This document shows positions 1 through 8,476 of a DNA stretch of 64,000 nucleotides, one piece after another (positions within the stretch are counted from its first letter, which is position 1; the number at the start of each line of letters is the position of its first letter). Below the pieces are notes generated by a model that searched no databases, was not told the DNA's origin, and saw only the letters and a list, made by a program, of their open reading frames with translations. Made by a program: the position numbers and the translations under genes. Source of the stretch: Candidatus Hinthialibacter antarcticus (GTDB lineage: Bacteria; Hinthialibacterota; Hinthialibacteria; Hinthialibacterales; Hinthialibacteraceae); contig JAVCCE010000007.1 in the NCBI GenBank assembly GCA_030765645.1, forward strand, positions 1 through 64,000, in the 5' to 3' direction.

Positions 1-16
1 AGATTTCGCTGCATGT

Positions 17-96
17 GGCATGGGTACAGCTCTGCTCGCTTCAGTGCGGGCTTTCAGGCCCTTATGCACAGGCGCTCCCAGAGTTGCACCCATGCC
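17..96. repeat. 80-bp palindromic element, copy 1
   Basis: Near-identical, in inverted orientation, to 62822-62901. Its ends are imperfect inverted repeats of 18 bp (GGCATGGGTRCAACTCTG type), and inside it GTGC/GCAC and GGGC/GCCC form nested stems. Only a few bases differ between the two copies. Size, terminal inverted repeats and lack of coding content fit a MITE-like or other non-autonomous dispersed element. No target-site duplication is obvious. Confidence 0.75.
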
Positions 97-231
97 TGAT
101 TTGGTTTGTCAATTTTTGATGCGCCGGAACACGCTTTTGTAATCAAAATCATGACCATCCATCAATGCAAATACTCACTTACCGGATGAATCATAATTAT
201 GAATGATCGGGCGCTTGATCCAGAAAGCAAA

Positions 232-255
232 GGGCGCAGCACGCTGCGCCCCTAC
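232..255. repeat. GGGCGCA hairpin repeat, copy 1
   Basis: Perfect 8-bp stem GGGCGCAG / CTGCGCCC with loop CACG, followed by CTAC. The same hairpin occurs at 12394-12417 with one G-C pair replaced by A-T, a compensatory change. It lies about 30 bp past the ispE stop and could end that transcript, although the T tract on the minus strand (CCCTTTGCTTTC) is weak. The rest of 97-285 holds nothing else I can identify. Confidence 0.5.
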
Positions 256-285
256 GTGTTAAAACCAAACTTTAAATCAGTTCAA

Positions 286-1161
286 TTACAAAATCAATTC
301 GTAAGCGTGGGCGTCGTATCCCGCTTTTTGCATTGCCAGCGCGATAGGCTCCGCTTCATCTAAAGTAGGGTGAATACTGAATAGATTTGATCCTGATCCG
401 CTCAGCAATGGTTTGGTAGGAGAGATTTTTTTGAAATCTTTGTATGCTTTTGCGACAACTGGGTATGCGTCGAAAATGACAGGTTCAAATGCGTTGTATA
501 ATAATTTAGGAATCGTGTCCCAGTCGCCGTTCACCAGCGCCTGCATGAGCGGCTTGGGCGATTTTTGTTCAATCTTGCCCGACTTGTCCCACAGCCCATA
601 AGCGCCATGCGTGGCAACGCCTTCGGCAGGCGAGCAGATCACAACGCCCATGCGATCAATCCGCTTGGCGGCGACAAGACCCATTACACGCTCGCCAACG
701 CCCGCCACATAACAACACCCTTGTTCTAAAAAGAAAGGCACGTCAGCGCCAATGCCTTCGGCAATTTTAGAAAGTTCCGGCATAGAGAGTGGATATTTGG
801 CTAATTGATTGAGCGCAATCAGTGTCGCTGCGGCATTACTGCTGCCGCCGCCTAAACCGGCGCCATGAGGAACACGTTTACGGATATGTACGCGAGCGCC
901 CGGCGTGACCTTTGTTTGTAATATAAACCGTTCAGCGGCTTTGTAGGCGGTGTTGGTTTCATCAGCGGGAACCGTCGACTCCGAACACACCAATTCGATT
1001 TCGGGCGCATTGGTTAAACTGCATATAATATCATCGTGCAGTGATATTTTTGCATTCACCATGTCTAATTCATGATAGCCATCATCACGAACGCCGGTGA
1101 TGTTAAGGAACAGGTTCACTTTTGCATACGATGCAAGTCGGATGCGGTCAAGAATGTCCAT
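286..1161 (-). CDS. ispE: 4-diphosphocytidyl-2-C-methyl-D-erythritol kinase
   Basis: GHMP-family kinase of the MEP isoprenoid pathway, which phosphorylates CDP-methylerythritol at the 2-hydroxyl. Length (291 aa) is normal. Near the N-terminus is the YAKVNLFL segment with the substrate-binding Lys and Asp-Gly-Tyr-His. The Gly-rich ATP loop PHGAGLGGGSSNAA is at about residues 98-111 and GADVPFF with the catalytic Asp follows. It starts 4 bp after the ispD stop, so the two MEP enzymes are surely co-transcribed. In many bacteria ispE sits near prs/glmU-rplY-pth, and that block lies a few kilobases upstream here. Confidence 0.95.
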   Translation of the reverse strand: MDILDRIRLASYAKVNLFLNITGVRDDGYHELDMVNAKISLHDDIICSLTNAPEIELVCSESTVPADETNTAYKAAERFILQTKVTPGARVHIRKRVPHGAGLGGGSSNAAATLIALNQLAKYPLSMPELSKIAEGIGADVPFFLEQGCCYVAGVGERVMGLVAAKRIDRMGVVICSPAEGVATHGAYGLWDKSGKIEQKSPKPLMQALVNGDWDTIPKLLYNAFEPVIFDAYPVVAKAYKDFKKISPTKPLLSGSGSNLFSIHPTLDEAEPIALAMQKAGYDAHAYELIL

Positions 1162-1165
1162 TGTG

Positions 1166-1900
1166 TTATTCCTGGCGCGCGGCTATCGCCTCTGCGAGCG
1201 TGATGTCTTCGGGCGTCGTTACTTTCATATTGAGATAAGAACCCATGACCATTGTCACCGCTTCGCCCATTTCTTCAAGCACAGCGCCGTCATCCGTCGG
1301 GTACGGAGGCGGGGTTAAGCGCTGGTACGCATCTAAAATCATAGCATAGCGAAACGATTGCGGCGTCTGCGCCAACCAAAATTTGCTGCGGTCATGAGTT
1401 TGGACGACGCCCATTTTCTCATCGGTTTCTTTGAGCGTGTCTTTGAGAGGGACGCCAATGACGCATCCATCGACCTCTTGCAGCGCCTCAAGAGACGCAT
1501 CAATAAACTGCGGTTGAATGAATGGTCTCGCGGCGTCGTGGATGAGCACGACGTCAGGCGTAACTTCGACTAAGGCTTCCAGGCCATGCTTAACGGAATC
1601 AAATCGTTCTGCCCCGCCGGGCGTGAATAACCCTTCGGCTTTCGGACAATATTGGGATGCGATAGACAGAATTTCTTCGCGGTCATCTTCACGGCCCGCA
1701 ATCGCGACATGGGTGACGGCGGGGTGGCTTTGAAAGACGCTGAGACAATAAGACAAAATCGGGCGTCCAGCCAAATGGTTCAAAACTTTATTACGTCCGC
1801 CGCCCATGCGTCGGCTTTTTCCTGCGGCGACGACAACCACCGCAACCGTTTTGTCGTGATTGCCAGAATCATGTTCTGATTGAGTCTCTGTAATCGACAT
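1166..1900 (-). CDS. ispD: 2-C-methyl-D-erythritol 4-phosphate cytidylyltransferase
   Basis: Third step of the MEP pathway, joining CTP to methylerythritol phosphate. The nucleotidyltransferase fold shows VVAAGKSRRMGGG with a following Lys (about residues 24-40), then HDAARPF, VPLKDTLKETD and AQTPQSFRY, all hallmarks of IspD. Length 244 aa is slightly over the usual ~230 because of a polar N-terminal stretch before the first strand. The gene begins about 70 bp after the rpsT terminator and runs directly into ispE. No strong Shine-Dalgarno precedes the chosen ATG; GAAGGG lies about 11 nt away. Confidence 0.95.
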   Translation of the reverse strand: MSITETQSEHDSGNHDKTVAVVVVAAGKSRRMGGGRNKVLNHLAGRPILSYCLSVFQSHPAVTHVAIAGREDDREEILSIASQYCPKAEGLFTPGGAERFDSVKHGLEALVEVTPDVVLIHDAARPFIQPQFIDASLEALQEVDGCVIGVPLKDTLKETDEKMGVVQTHDRSKFWLAQTPQSFRYAMILDAYQRLTPPPYPTDDGAVLEEMGEAVTMVMGSYLNMKVTTPEDITLAEAIAARQE

Positions 1901-1969
1901 TTATCGCTAAGCCCTTCGGGCGCACTTAACGCACAAAATTTTCAAATACACGAAGCGTTTCTTTTGAAT

Positions 1970-1999
1970 AAAAAAAGGCCCCGACATAGGGGCCTTTTT
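1970..1999 (-). terminator. intrinsic terminator of the rpsF-ssb-rpsR-rpsT operon
   Basis: On the minus strand a GGCCCC/GGGGCC stem, extended by A/T pairs, with a 6-nt loop is followed by a run of seven T. It lies 20 bp past the rpsT stop. Confidence 0.85.
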
Positions 2000-2018
2000 G
2001 ATACGCACTTGGTTCAAT

Positions 2019-2288
2019 TTACACCTTGCTCAGCGCTTCGACTTCTCTCATCAAATTTGATTTGTGGCGAGCAGCATTATTGGGATGAATGACGCGCTTT
2101 TTGGCAGCAGTATCAATCGCTGAAATCGCGACGCGCATTCCCGTTTGGGCTTCTTCAACGTTTTTGACTTTAACCGACGCCTTCACTTTTTTTACCAACG
2201 TACGGATTCTGGATTTCTCATGTACGTTTTGCACTTGGCGTTTTGCGTTTTGGCGTAAACTTTTTGATGTCGCTCTATGATTCGGCAT
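2019..2288 (-). CDS. rpsT: 30S ribosomal protein S20 (bS20)
   Basis: Small, very basic helical protein of 89 aa that binds 16S rRNA early in 30S assembly. It begins PNHRATSKSLRQNAKRQ and has the typical KKRVIHPNNAARHKS segment toward the C-terminus, both diagnostic for bS20. It is the last gene of the rpsF-ssb-rpsR operon, in the place where many bacteria have rplI (bL9). It starts 17 bp after the rpsR stop and is followed by a strong terminator. Confidence 0.96.
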   Translation of the reverse strand: MPNHRATSKSLRQNAKRQVQNVHEKSRIRTLVKKVKASVKVKNVEEAQTGMRVAISAIDTAAKKRVIHPNNAARHKSNLMREVEALSKV

Positions 2289-2305
2289 AATTTCGCTCCG
2301 TCTTT

Positions 2306-2776
2306 CTAGTCTCTTGAAGTGAACGGCAACAACGCCATAAAGCGCGCGCGTTTGATGGCCCGGGTCAACATGCGTTGATGGCGGGCGCTGTTTCCACTAA
2401 TACGGCGAGGAATGATCTTTCCGCGTTCCGTCAAAAATTCTTTCAGGACGCGATAGTTGCGATAATCAATAAACGCTGTATTTTCGATGGTGAAACGGCT
2501 AATTTTGCGCCGGGGAAAACGACGCCGACCGCCGCCGCCGCGACGATCTCCACCGCCGCCGCCAAAGCGACCACCACCACCGCCGGGACGACCACCAGGA
2601 CGACCACCAGGGCCGGAGGGACGTCCGCCGGGACCGGAGGGGCGCCCGCCAGGACCGGAACTCGGACGACCGCCGGGGCCAGAACTCGGCCGACCGCCGC
2701 CATAACCGCCGGAAGATTGAGGCGCGGAACCGCCGCCTGTGGAACCGCTAGAGTGTCTGTTTGACTCTTCGCTCAT
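2306..2776 (-). CDS. rpsR: 30S ribosomal protein S18 (bS18) with a long Gly/Pro/Arg-rich N-terminal extension
   Basis: The last ~70 residues are a complete bS18: [33 protein letters not shown] and [17 protein letters not shown]. There is no zinc-binding Cys set. Before it lie about 80 residues of low complexity: a Ser/Gly/Gln start, several [11 protein letters not shown]-type repeats, and then a Gly/Arg-rich stretch ([14 protein letters not shown]) resembling RGG RNA-binding tails. Typical bS18 is 70-90 aa and this one is 156. The reading frame and start are supported by the tight spacing after ssb. The partner S6 in the same operon is also extended. Confidence 0.93.
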   Translation of the reverse strand: MSEESNRHSSGSTGGGSAPQSSGGYGGGRPSSGPGGRPSSGPGGRPSGPGGRPSGPGGRPGGRPGGGGGRFGGGGGDRRGGGGRRRFPRRKISRFTIENTAFIDYRNYRVLKEFLTERGKIIPRRISGNSARHQRMLTRAIKRARFMALLPFTSRD

Positions 2777-2800
2777 TATATAAGTACTCCTTGAATTTTT

Positions 2801-3235
2801 TTAGAATGGTAAATCGTCATCGTTCGGCGCTGAATCGGGCGCGCCCATATCCGGGGGCGGCGCATTATCGTCGCCGGGCGGGGGCGAATCGTTACGGGGG
2901 CTTCCGCCGCCTTTGTCGCCCCGGTCAAGGAACTGAACATTATCGGCTACAACTTCGTAGGCCGTCCGGTTCTCGCCTTCTTTGCTTTGATAGCGCCGCA
3001 TTTGCAGCGAGCCTTCCACTGCAACCAGGCGCCCTTTGCCCAGGTATTGATTCACGAGTTCGGCCAGTTTTCTCCATGCAACGATGTTGATGAAGTCGGT
3101 TTCTTTTTCACCGCTGGCGCTTTTATAATTCCGGTCGATTGCGATGCGAAAATTGACCACGCCAATCCCACTTTGGGTATAGCGCATTTCCGGGTCGGCA
3201 ACCAAACGTCCAATCAGGATACATTTGTTTAGCAT
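2801..3235 (-). CDS. ssb: single-stranded DNA-binding protein
   Basis: OB-fold protein that coats single-stranded DNA in replication and repair. The N-terminus (MLNKCILIGRLVADPEMRYT), the FINIVAWRKLAE strand and the KGRLVAVEGSLQ segment are classical SSB. A flexible Gly/Pro/Asp-rich linker leads to the acidic tip DDDLPF that binds partner proteins. It has 144 aa, about the usual size, and sits between rpsF and rpsR as in most bacteria. Confidence 0.97.
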   Translation of the reverse strand: MLNKCILIGRLVADPEMRYTQSGIGVVNFRIAIDRNYKSASGEKETDFINIVAWRKLAELVNQYLGKGRLVAVEGSLQMRRYQSKEGENRTAYEVVADNVQFLDRGDKGGGSPRNDSPPPGDDNAPPPDMGAPDSAPNDDDLPF

Positions 3236-3240
3236 TAGTC

Positions 3241-3978
3241 TTACTCGCTGGTTTTTGGTTCTTCAGTCGCCGCGTCAGGCGCTGGCGCTGTTTCGACCGG
3301 AGCAGGTGCAGGCGCTGGTTCAGTCGCTACAGGAGCCGCTTCGGCTGGCGCTGGCGCTGTTTCGACCGGAGCGGGCGCAGGCGCTGATTCAGGCGCGACC
3401 GGAGCCGCTTCGGCTGGCGCTGGCGCTGTTTCGACCGGAGCGGGCGCAGGCGCTGATTCAGGCGCGACCGGAGCCGCTTCGGCTGTGGGCGCTGCTTCAA
3501 CAGGCTCTTCTTCCGTTGCAGGAGCAGCAGCGGCTGCAGCAGCGGCTTCGGCTTCTTGCTCTGCGGCCTTTTGAGCAGCGGCTTCTTCGGCTGCTTTAGC
3601 GGCCAAGCGTTCTTTTTCCGCTTTATCTTTTTGCCGTTGCAAACGGTCGGCGTCGCGTTTTTCTTGAATCAATTTTGCTTTAGGAACCTGCATAATCATG
3701 TTGCGCAAAATTGATGTACGCGTATGAAACAGTTCACGCAGTTCAACCGGGGTCGCCGGCGTGGCTTGGAATTCGAGATCGACGTAAAAGCCCTGCGTTT
3801 TCTTTTTGATTGGATAAGCGAGTTGCCGTTTGCCCCAGATATTTTCTTTGGTAATCTTGCCGCCGCTATTCGCAATCGTCTTTTTGACTTCTTCTTCGGC
3901 TGCTTTAATATCGGTTTCGGGCAGGCTGGCGTCGATGATATACAAAATCTCATACAGACGCGATAATGCTTCAGTCAT
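3241..3978 (-). CDS. rpsF: 30S ribosomal protein S6 (bS6) with a long Ala/Pro/Glu C-terminal tail
   Basis: The first ~100 residues are a normal bS6: LYEILYIIDASLPE near the start, then the conserved WGKRQLAYPIKKKTQGFYV. It continues with a charged Ala/Glu/Lys helix (about residues 115-155) and then a proline/alanine-rich acidic tail built on a 23-residue repeat. At 245 aa it is about two and a half times the usual length. A strong TTAGGAGGT lies 7 nt before the ATG. S6 pairs with S18 in the 30S platform, and both genes of this operon are extended. Confidence 0.94.
   Translation of the reverse strand: MTEALSRLYEILYIIDASLPETDIKAAEEEVKKTIANSGGKITKENIWGKRQLAYPIKKKTQGFYVDLEFQATPATPVELRELFHTRTSILRNMIMQVPKAKLIQEKRDADRLQRQKDKAEKERLAAKAAEEAAAQKAAEQEAEAAAAAAAAPATEEEPVEAAPTAEAAPVAPESAPAPAPVETAPAPAEAAPVAPESAPAPAPVETAPAPAEAAPVATEPAPAPAPVETAPAPDAATEEPKTSE
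3287..3490. repeat. 69-bp tandem repeat inside the rpsF tail
   Basis: Three units of 69 bp beginning at 3287, 3356 and 3425, each encoding 23 residues of Ala/Pro/Val/Glu. Units 2 and 3 are almost identical at DNA level and unit 1 is more diverged. The period is a multiple of three, so copy-number changes would keep frame. Confidence 0.85.
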
Positions 3979-4001
3979 ACAAACCTCCTAAGGTCTAAGC
4001 G

Positions 4002-4025
4002 GCTTCCACCACGAAAGATGGAAGC
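4002..4025 (-). promoter_or_regulatory. hairpin in the rpsF leader, possible S6:S18 autoregulatory site
   Basis: Perfect 7-bp stem GCTTCCA/TGGAAGC, followed on the minus strand by CGC and, about 8 nt later, the rpsF Shine-Dalgarno. Leaders of rpsF in many bacteria bind the S6:S18 complex near a CCG element. Here a GCCGC sequence flanks the stem. The match is suggestive only. Confidence 0.3.
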
Positions 4026-4182
4026 AAAAGTTTTATGTGTTTTCATAAACCCGTTCGGAACCTATGTTTACTACGCAGAATCCAACGAACATTTGAAAAC
4101 AACGATGGCGTCCGCCGTATTTGGCAGAGCAAGCAAGTATTAAACCGACAAAGAGCGAAATCAACAAGGGGGACGAAGATAG

Positions 4183-4216
4183 AAAAACGCGCCGCCTTCG
4201 ATTGAAAGCGGCGCGC
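4183..4216 (-). terminator. intrinsic terminator of hppA
   Basis: 8-bp GC stem CGCGCCGC/GCGGCGCG followed on the minus strand by TTTTTC, 26 bp past the hppA stop. It separates hppA from the rpsF operon, which must therefore have its own promoter within about 4030-4180. Confidence 0.85.
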
Positions 4217-4241
4217 TGTGATCGCTTTTTGTTTACTTCGA

Positions 4242-6299
4242 TCAGATCATCAATGGGGCCAAGACCAGCGAAATAACCGCCATCAACTTAATGAGAATGT
4301 TGATTGAAGGGCCGACGGTGTCTTTCAATGGATCGCCAACGGTATCGCCCACGACCGCCGCTTTGTGCGTGTCGGAACCTTTACCGCCGAAGTGGCCTTC
4401 TTCGATGTACTTTTTGGCGTTGTCCATCGCGCCGCCGCTGTTGGCGCATTGGATGCCCAGCACCAAACCAGAGACCAGCGTACCGATCAAGACGCCAGCC
4501 AATGCTTCTGGCCCAAGGCCAAAGCCGATGATTGGCGGAACAACAATCGCCATCAAACCGGGAAGCAGCATACCGTTGATCGCGCCCTGGGTGCTAATCG
4601 CAACGCAACGAGCGGAATCGGGTTTGCCGGTGCCTTCCATCAGACCGGGGATTTCACGCATCTGACGACGGACTTCTTCGATCATTTTATAAGCCGCTTT
4701 GGTGACCGCACGGAATAATTGCGCCGAGAAGTAATAGGGCAACATGCCGCCTAACATCAAGCCAGCCAAAACTTTTACGTTAATCAGGGAGACTTCCGCT
4801 TGTTCAAGTCCCGCAGAAATCAGGAAGGCTGAGATCAGGCCAATCGCTGCAAACGCAGCCGAGCCAATCGCGAAGCCTTTTCCAATCGCCGCCGTGGTGT
4901 TGCCGACGGAATCTAAGTTATCGGTGATTTTACGAACTTCCGGGTCCAAGCCAGCCATTTCCGCAATACCGCCTGCGTTGTCAGCGATGGGGCCGTAAGA
5001 GTCAACCGCAACGACCATACCTGTCGTAGCCAGCATACCCAGCGCCGCCATGGCAACGCCGTAGAAACCGCCCAACCAGAAGGAACCAAGAACCGCTAAT
5101 GCCAAAACAATGACGGGAATCGCGGTACTTTCCATGCCGATCGCAATACCGTCAGTTACGGTCAATGCGGGGCCGCTTTGGGAATTTTCAGCCAATCTTT
5201 TGACGGGGCTATAATCGGTCGATGTGTAATACTCACTCATAAAGCCGATAATCATACCGGTAACGACACCGATAACGGAAGTGTAAAATGGAGCGAGTTT
5301 CGCATAAGTAACACCGCTAACGCCGGTCCATTCGGTTCCAATAATGGAGACGAGGATGCCCGTACCGATAATGGTGATGAGACCGGCGATGTAAGTACCC
5401 ATCATCAACGCGCTTTGGGGTTTGTTGGAGCCAAACATTTTCACGTAGAAGATGCCGATAATCGAAGAAAGCAAACCGATGACGGCAATGCTGAACGGAA
5501 TAGCGGTCAGGGCAATTAAGCCGGGTTTTGTGTTCGCGTCTGCAATCAAACTGATTTGCGCTGCAATCGCGACTGACGCGATAATCGAAGCGCAATAGGA
5601 TTCAAACAAGTCAGCGCCCAGACCCGCGACGTCACCGACGTTGTCGCCGACGTTATCAGCGATAACAGCCGGGTTGCGCGGATCGTCTTCGGGGATGCCG
5701 GCTTCGACTTTACCGACGAGGTCAGCGCCCATGTCAGCGCCTTTGGTGTAGATGCCGCCGCCGCTACGGGCGAAGAGAGCCATCAAACTGGCGCCCATGG
5801 CGTATCCATTAACGATTACGGAGTCGCCGCCGGACAAGTAATAGACGATGGCGATGCCCAGTAAACCAAGGCTGGCCACCGAAAGCCCCATGACTGCGCC
5901 GCCGGAAACCGCAACGCCTAAGGCCGCCCTGAGGCCGCCGGTCATCGCCGCATTACAAGTGCGGCAATTGGCTTTGGTCGCGATCGACATGCCAATGTAG
6001 CCTGCCAGGGCCGACATGCTCGAACCAAGCACGAAAGCCAAGGCCGTCCGCCAACCCAATGCGACCTCTGTGTTAAACATGGGAATAATTGAAAACAGGA
6101 CGGCAATGACCAACACAAAAGAAAACACCCACAGGTATTCTCTTTTTAAAAAGGCGCGGGCGCCCTCTTGAATCATGGCTGAGATGTCTTGCATCTGCTG
6201 GTTGCCCGGATCCATTTTAATCACGCCTTGCGCTAGCACCCAAACAAAACCCAGCGCAACAATTGATGCGATTCCACTGACGATAATGACCATATCCAT
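4242..6299 (-). CDS. hppA: membrane-bound proton- or sodium-pumping pyrophosphatase
   Basis: Multi-spanning membrane enzyme (685 aa from this start) that couples PPi hydrolysis to ion export. The active-site region reads IYTKGADMGADLVGKVE, then PEDDPRNPAVIADNVGDNVG with the metal- and PPi-binding Asp residues. The C-terminal motif GDTVGDPLKDTVGPS is present. GNTTAAIGKG has Ala rather than Lys at the position that separates K+-dependent from K+-independent enzymes, so it is predicted K+-dependent. H+ versus Na+ specificity is not resolved. Start chosen at MDMVIIVSG because GAGG lies 9 nt upstream; an in-frame extension of 33 codons has no such signal. Confidence 0.94.
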   Translation of the reverse strand: MDMVIIVSGIASIVALGFVWVLAQGVIKMDPGNQQMQDISAMIQEGARAFLKREYLWVFSFVLVIAVLFSIIPMFNTEVALGWRTALAFVLGSSMSALAGYIGMSIATKANCRTCNAAMTGGLRAALGVAVSGGAVMGLSVASLGLLGIAIVYYLSGGDSVIVNGYAMGASLMALFARSGGGIYTKGADMGADLVGKVEAGIPEDDPRNPAVIADNVGDNVGDVAGLGADLFESYCASIIASVAIAAQISLIADANTKPGLIALTAIPFSIAVIGLLSSIIGIFYVKMFGSNKPQSALMMGTYIAGLITIIGTGILVSIIGTEWTGVSGVTYAKLAPFYTSVIGVVTGMIIGFMSEYYTSTDYSPVKRLAENSQSGPALTVTDGIAIGMESTAIPVIVLALAVLGSFWLGGFYGVAMAALGMLATTGMVVAVDSYGPIADNAGGIAEMAGLDPEVRKITDNLDSVGNTTAAIGKGFAIGSAAFAAIGLISAFLISAGLEQAEVSLINVKVLAGLMLGGMLPYYFSAQLFRAVTKAAYKMIEEVRRQMREIPGLMEGTGKPDSARCVAISTQGAINGMLLPGLMAIVVPPIIGFGLGPEALAGVLIGTLVSGLVLGIQCANSGGAMDNAKKYIEEGHFGGKGSDTHKAAVVGDTVGDPLKDTVGPSINILIKLMAVISLVLAPLMI

Positions 6300-6325
6300 A
6301 GTAAATAGCCTCGGATGTGTTATTT

Positions 6326-6395
6326 CTACGGCGCGTAGGCCGATAGATGCAAATCTCCAAACAGTATAGTTGATAAACCGCCTCACGTTGAGGCG
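6326..6395 (-). promoter_or_regulatory. two hairpins in the hppA leader
   Basis: A perfect CGCCTCA/TGAGGCG stem with a 3-nt loop (6379-6395) and a CTACG/CGTAG stem (6326-6338) lie between glnS and hppA, the second about 27 nt before the start codon. Neither is followed by a T tract, so they are not obvious terminators. Function unknown. Confidence 0.3.
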
Positions 6396-6511
6396 CACAG
6401 GTCAGAGGACGATATTTTTATCATTCTCTAACCTGATGGTTTAGATAAGGTTTCAAATACGCAACTTCACTTTTTAAACTTATGCTTACAACATATTGGC
6501 GATTCTAAGCG

Positions 6512-8215
6512 CTACCTGTTTTTGGTTTGTATTTTCTTCCATGAATCTTTCAACGCGACGGTGCGGTTGAATATCAGTTGTTCCGGCGTGCTGTCTTTGT
6601 CTTTGGTGAAATATCCATTGCGCTCAAACTGGCAACGATACCCAACCGGCGCGTCAGCAATCGACGGCTCGATATACGCTTCTTCCAAAACCGTCACTGA
6701 TTCGGGGTTGAGAATGTCCACCCAGTCGCCGTCCTTGGGTTTTGGATTTTCGTCTTTAAACAAATACTCATAGAGCCGCACCTGGGATTTGATTGCGTGT
6801 TGAGCAGAGACCCAGTGGATGGTTCCCTTCACTTTGCGACCGTCGGGCGAGTCGCCGCCCTTGGTGGCAGGATCGTAGGTACAGCGCAGTTCGATAACCT
6901 CTCCCGCGTCGTTTTTGATTGCTTCCTGGCAAGTCATGTAATACGCATAACGCAGCCGCACTTCACGCCCGACGCCTAAGCGGAAAAATTTCTTGGGCGG
7001 GTCTTCCATAAAGTCGCTGCGCTCAATGTAGAGTTCCCGCGAAAACAACACGGTGCGCGTCCCGGCGGACGGGTCTTCGGGGTTGTTGACTGCTTCGAGT
7101 TCATCGACTTGGTCTTCGGGGTAATTGGTGATGACCACTTTGATCGGGTCTAACACCGCCATCACGCGCGGGGCGATTTTGTTCAAGTGTTCGCGTTGGC
7201 ACTGCTCCAAGTATTGAAGGTCCACCACGCCGTCGCCTTTGCTGTATCCCAAGCGAGCGCAAAAATCACGGACCGCTTCCGGCGTAAACCCACGTCGGCG
7301 GAACCCGCACAGAGTCGGCATACGCGGATCGTCCCAACCGGAAACATGGCCTTGTTCGACCAACTGGCGCAAAAAGCGCTTGCTCAAAATGGTGTAGGTC
7401 AGCGTCATGCGGCCAAACTCATATTGCCGCGAATGAAACGCGCCCAGTTCATCCAAAAACCAGTCATATAACGGGCGGTGGTTTTCAAAACTGGTATCAC
7501 AGAGCGAATGGGTCACGCCTTCGATCGAATCCGACTGACCGTGCGTCCAATCATAAGTGGGGTAGATGCACCATTTGTCGCCCTGGCGAAAATGCTCACG
7601 GTGCAGAATGCGGTACATGACCGGATCGCGCATGTTGAGGTTTGGATGCGCCATGTCGATTTTTGCGCGCAGCGTCTTGGCGCCGTCGGGAAACTCGCCG
7701 TTGCGCATACGCCCGAACAGATCGAGGTTTTCTTCGATGCTGCGGTCGCGGTGGGGGCTGTTCTTCCCCGCCGGGGTTTCGCGTTTGTCTTCGCTGAAAC
7801 CGGCGGTGCCGCGATATTCGCGCACTTCTTCTTCGGTCAAATCGCAGACGTACGCCTTGTCCGCCTTGATGAGTTGGACGGCCCAATCATACAACTGGTC
7901 AAAATAATCGGAGGCGTAAAACACATTGCCCCAGGTATAGCCCAGCCATTGGATGTCTTCTTGAATCGCCTCGACGAACTCGGTTTTCTCTTTTTCGGGG
8001 TTGGTATCGTCGAAGCGCAGGTTGCAAACGCCTTTGTATTCTTCGGCCACGCCGAAACTAAGGCTGATTGCCTTGGCGTGACCAATGTGGAGATATCCAT
8101 TAGGTTCGGGCGGAAAGCGGGTTTGCAGGCGCCCGTCATTTTTGCCTGCTTCAAGGTCTTTTTCGATAATTTCCCGGATAAAATCTTTGGAACGGGGCGC
8201 GTCGTTGTCCGCCAT
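6512..8215 (-). CDS. glnS: glutaminyl-tRNA synthetase
   Basis: Class I aminoacyl-tRNA synthetase of 567 aa. The N-terminal catalytic core has [16 protein letters not shown] with the HIGH motif and [10 protein letters not shown]. The KMSKS-equivalent loop is TILSKRF. The C-terminal half has the two-barrel anticodon-binding region ending [11 protein letters not shown]. It charges tRNA-Gln directly, so this organism need not use only the Glu-tRNA-Gln amidotransferase route. The start is the ATG with GAGGAG 8 nt upstream, one codon inside an in-frame TTG. Confidence 0.97.
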   Translation of the reverse strand: MADNDAPRSKDFIREIIEKDLEAGKNDGRLQTRFPPEPNGYLHIGHAKAISLSFGVAEEYKGVCNLRFDDTNPEKEKTEFVEAIQEDIQWLGYTWGNVFYASDYFDQLYDWAVQLIKADKAYVCDLTEEEVREYRGTAGFSEDKRETPAGKNSPHRDRSIEENLDLFGRMRNGEFPDGAKTLRAKIDMAHPNLNMRDPVMYRILHREHFRQGDKWCIYPTYDWTHGQSDSIEGVTHSLCDTSFENHRPLYDWFLDELGAFHSRQYEFGRMTLTYTILSKRFLRQLVEQGHVSGWDDPRMPTLCGFRRRGFTPEAVRDFCARLGYSKGDGVVDLQYLEQCQREHLNKIAPRVMAVLDPIKVVITNYPEDQVDELEAVNNPEDPSAGTRTVLFSRELYIERSDFMEDPPKKFFRLGVGREVRLRYAYYMTCQEAIKNDAGEVIELRCTYDPATKGGDSPDGRKVKGTIHWVSAQHAIKSQVRLYEYLFKDENPKPKDGDWVDILNPESVTVLEEAYIEPSIADAPVGYRCQFERNGYFTKDKDSTPEQLIFNRTVALKDSWKKIQTKNR

Positions 8216-8373
8216 CAACTGAACTCCTCAAATCTGAATGATAAAAATGAATGAGCAACTATTGTAACCAAACCCAGGCCAAGTCGAAGAAAGACAGCGC
8301 GATTTAAAATTGGTTTTTTTAGAACTCGTCATTAAAAGCCTATCATGCGAGAGAGTGAAACGACCGAAGCCTT

Positions 8374-8455
8374 GGGAGGGCGAGTCTCCCGACGAGCCGC
8401 GATCATGAAAAACAGTTTCGCTCTCATGCGGCTCACCAGGAGGTTCGCCCTCCCC
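8374..8455. repeat. REPIN-like palindrome, copy A
   Basis: One of five ~83-bp hairpins with arms GGGAGGGCGA...GAGCCGCG and an A/T-rich centre. The left arm is of the GTCTCCCGAC type and the right arm of the GGAGGTTCGCC type, so it is inverted relative to copies B, C and D. It lies between pth and glnS, just past the pth stop. The rest of 8216-8476 holds nothing else recognisable. Confidence 0.85.
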
Positions 8456-8476
8456 ACGATAGATGGCTTTTCATGC

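Noticed and set aside
2375-2764. Frames of 129 and 72 codons opposite rpsR
   Set aside because: Shadows of the GC-rich Gly/Pro repeats; periodic composition explains the lack of stops.
7478-8254. 258-codon open frame on the plus strand opposite glnS
   Set aside because: It is the antisense of a clear synthetase gene; no ribosome site and no recognisable domain.
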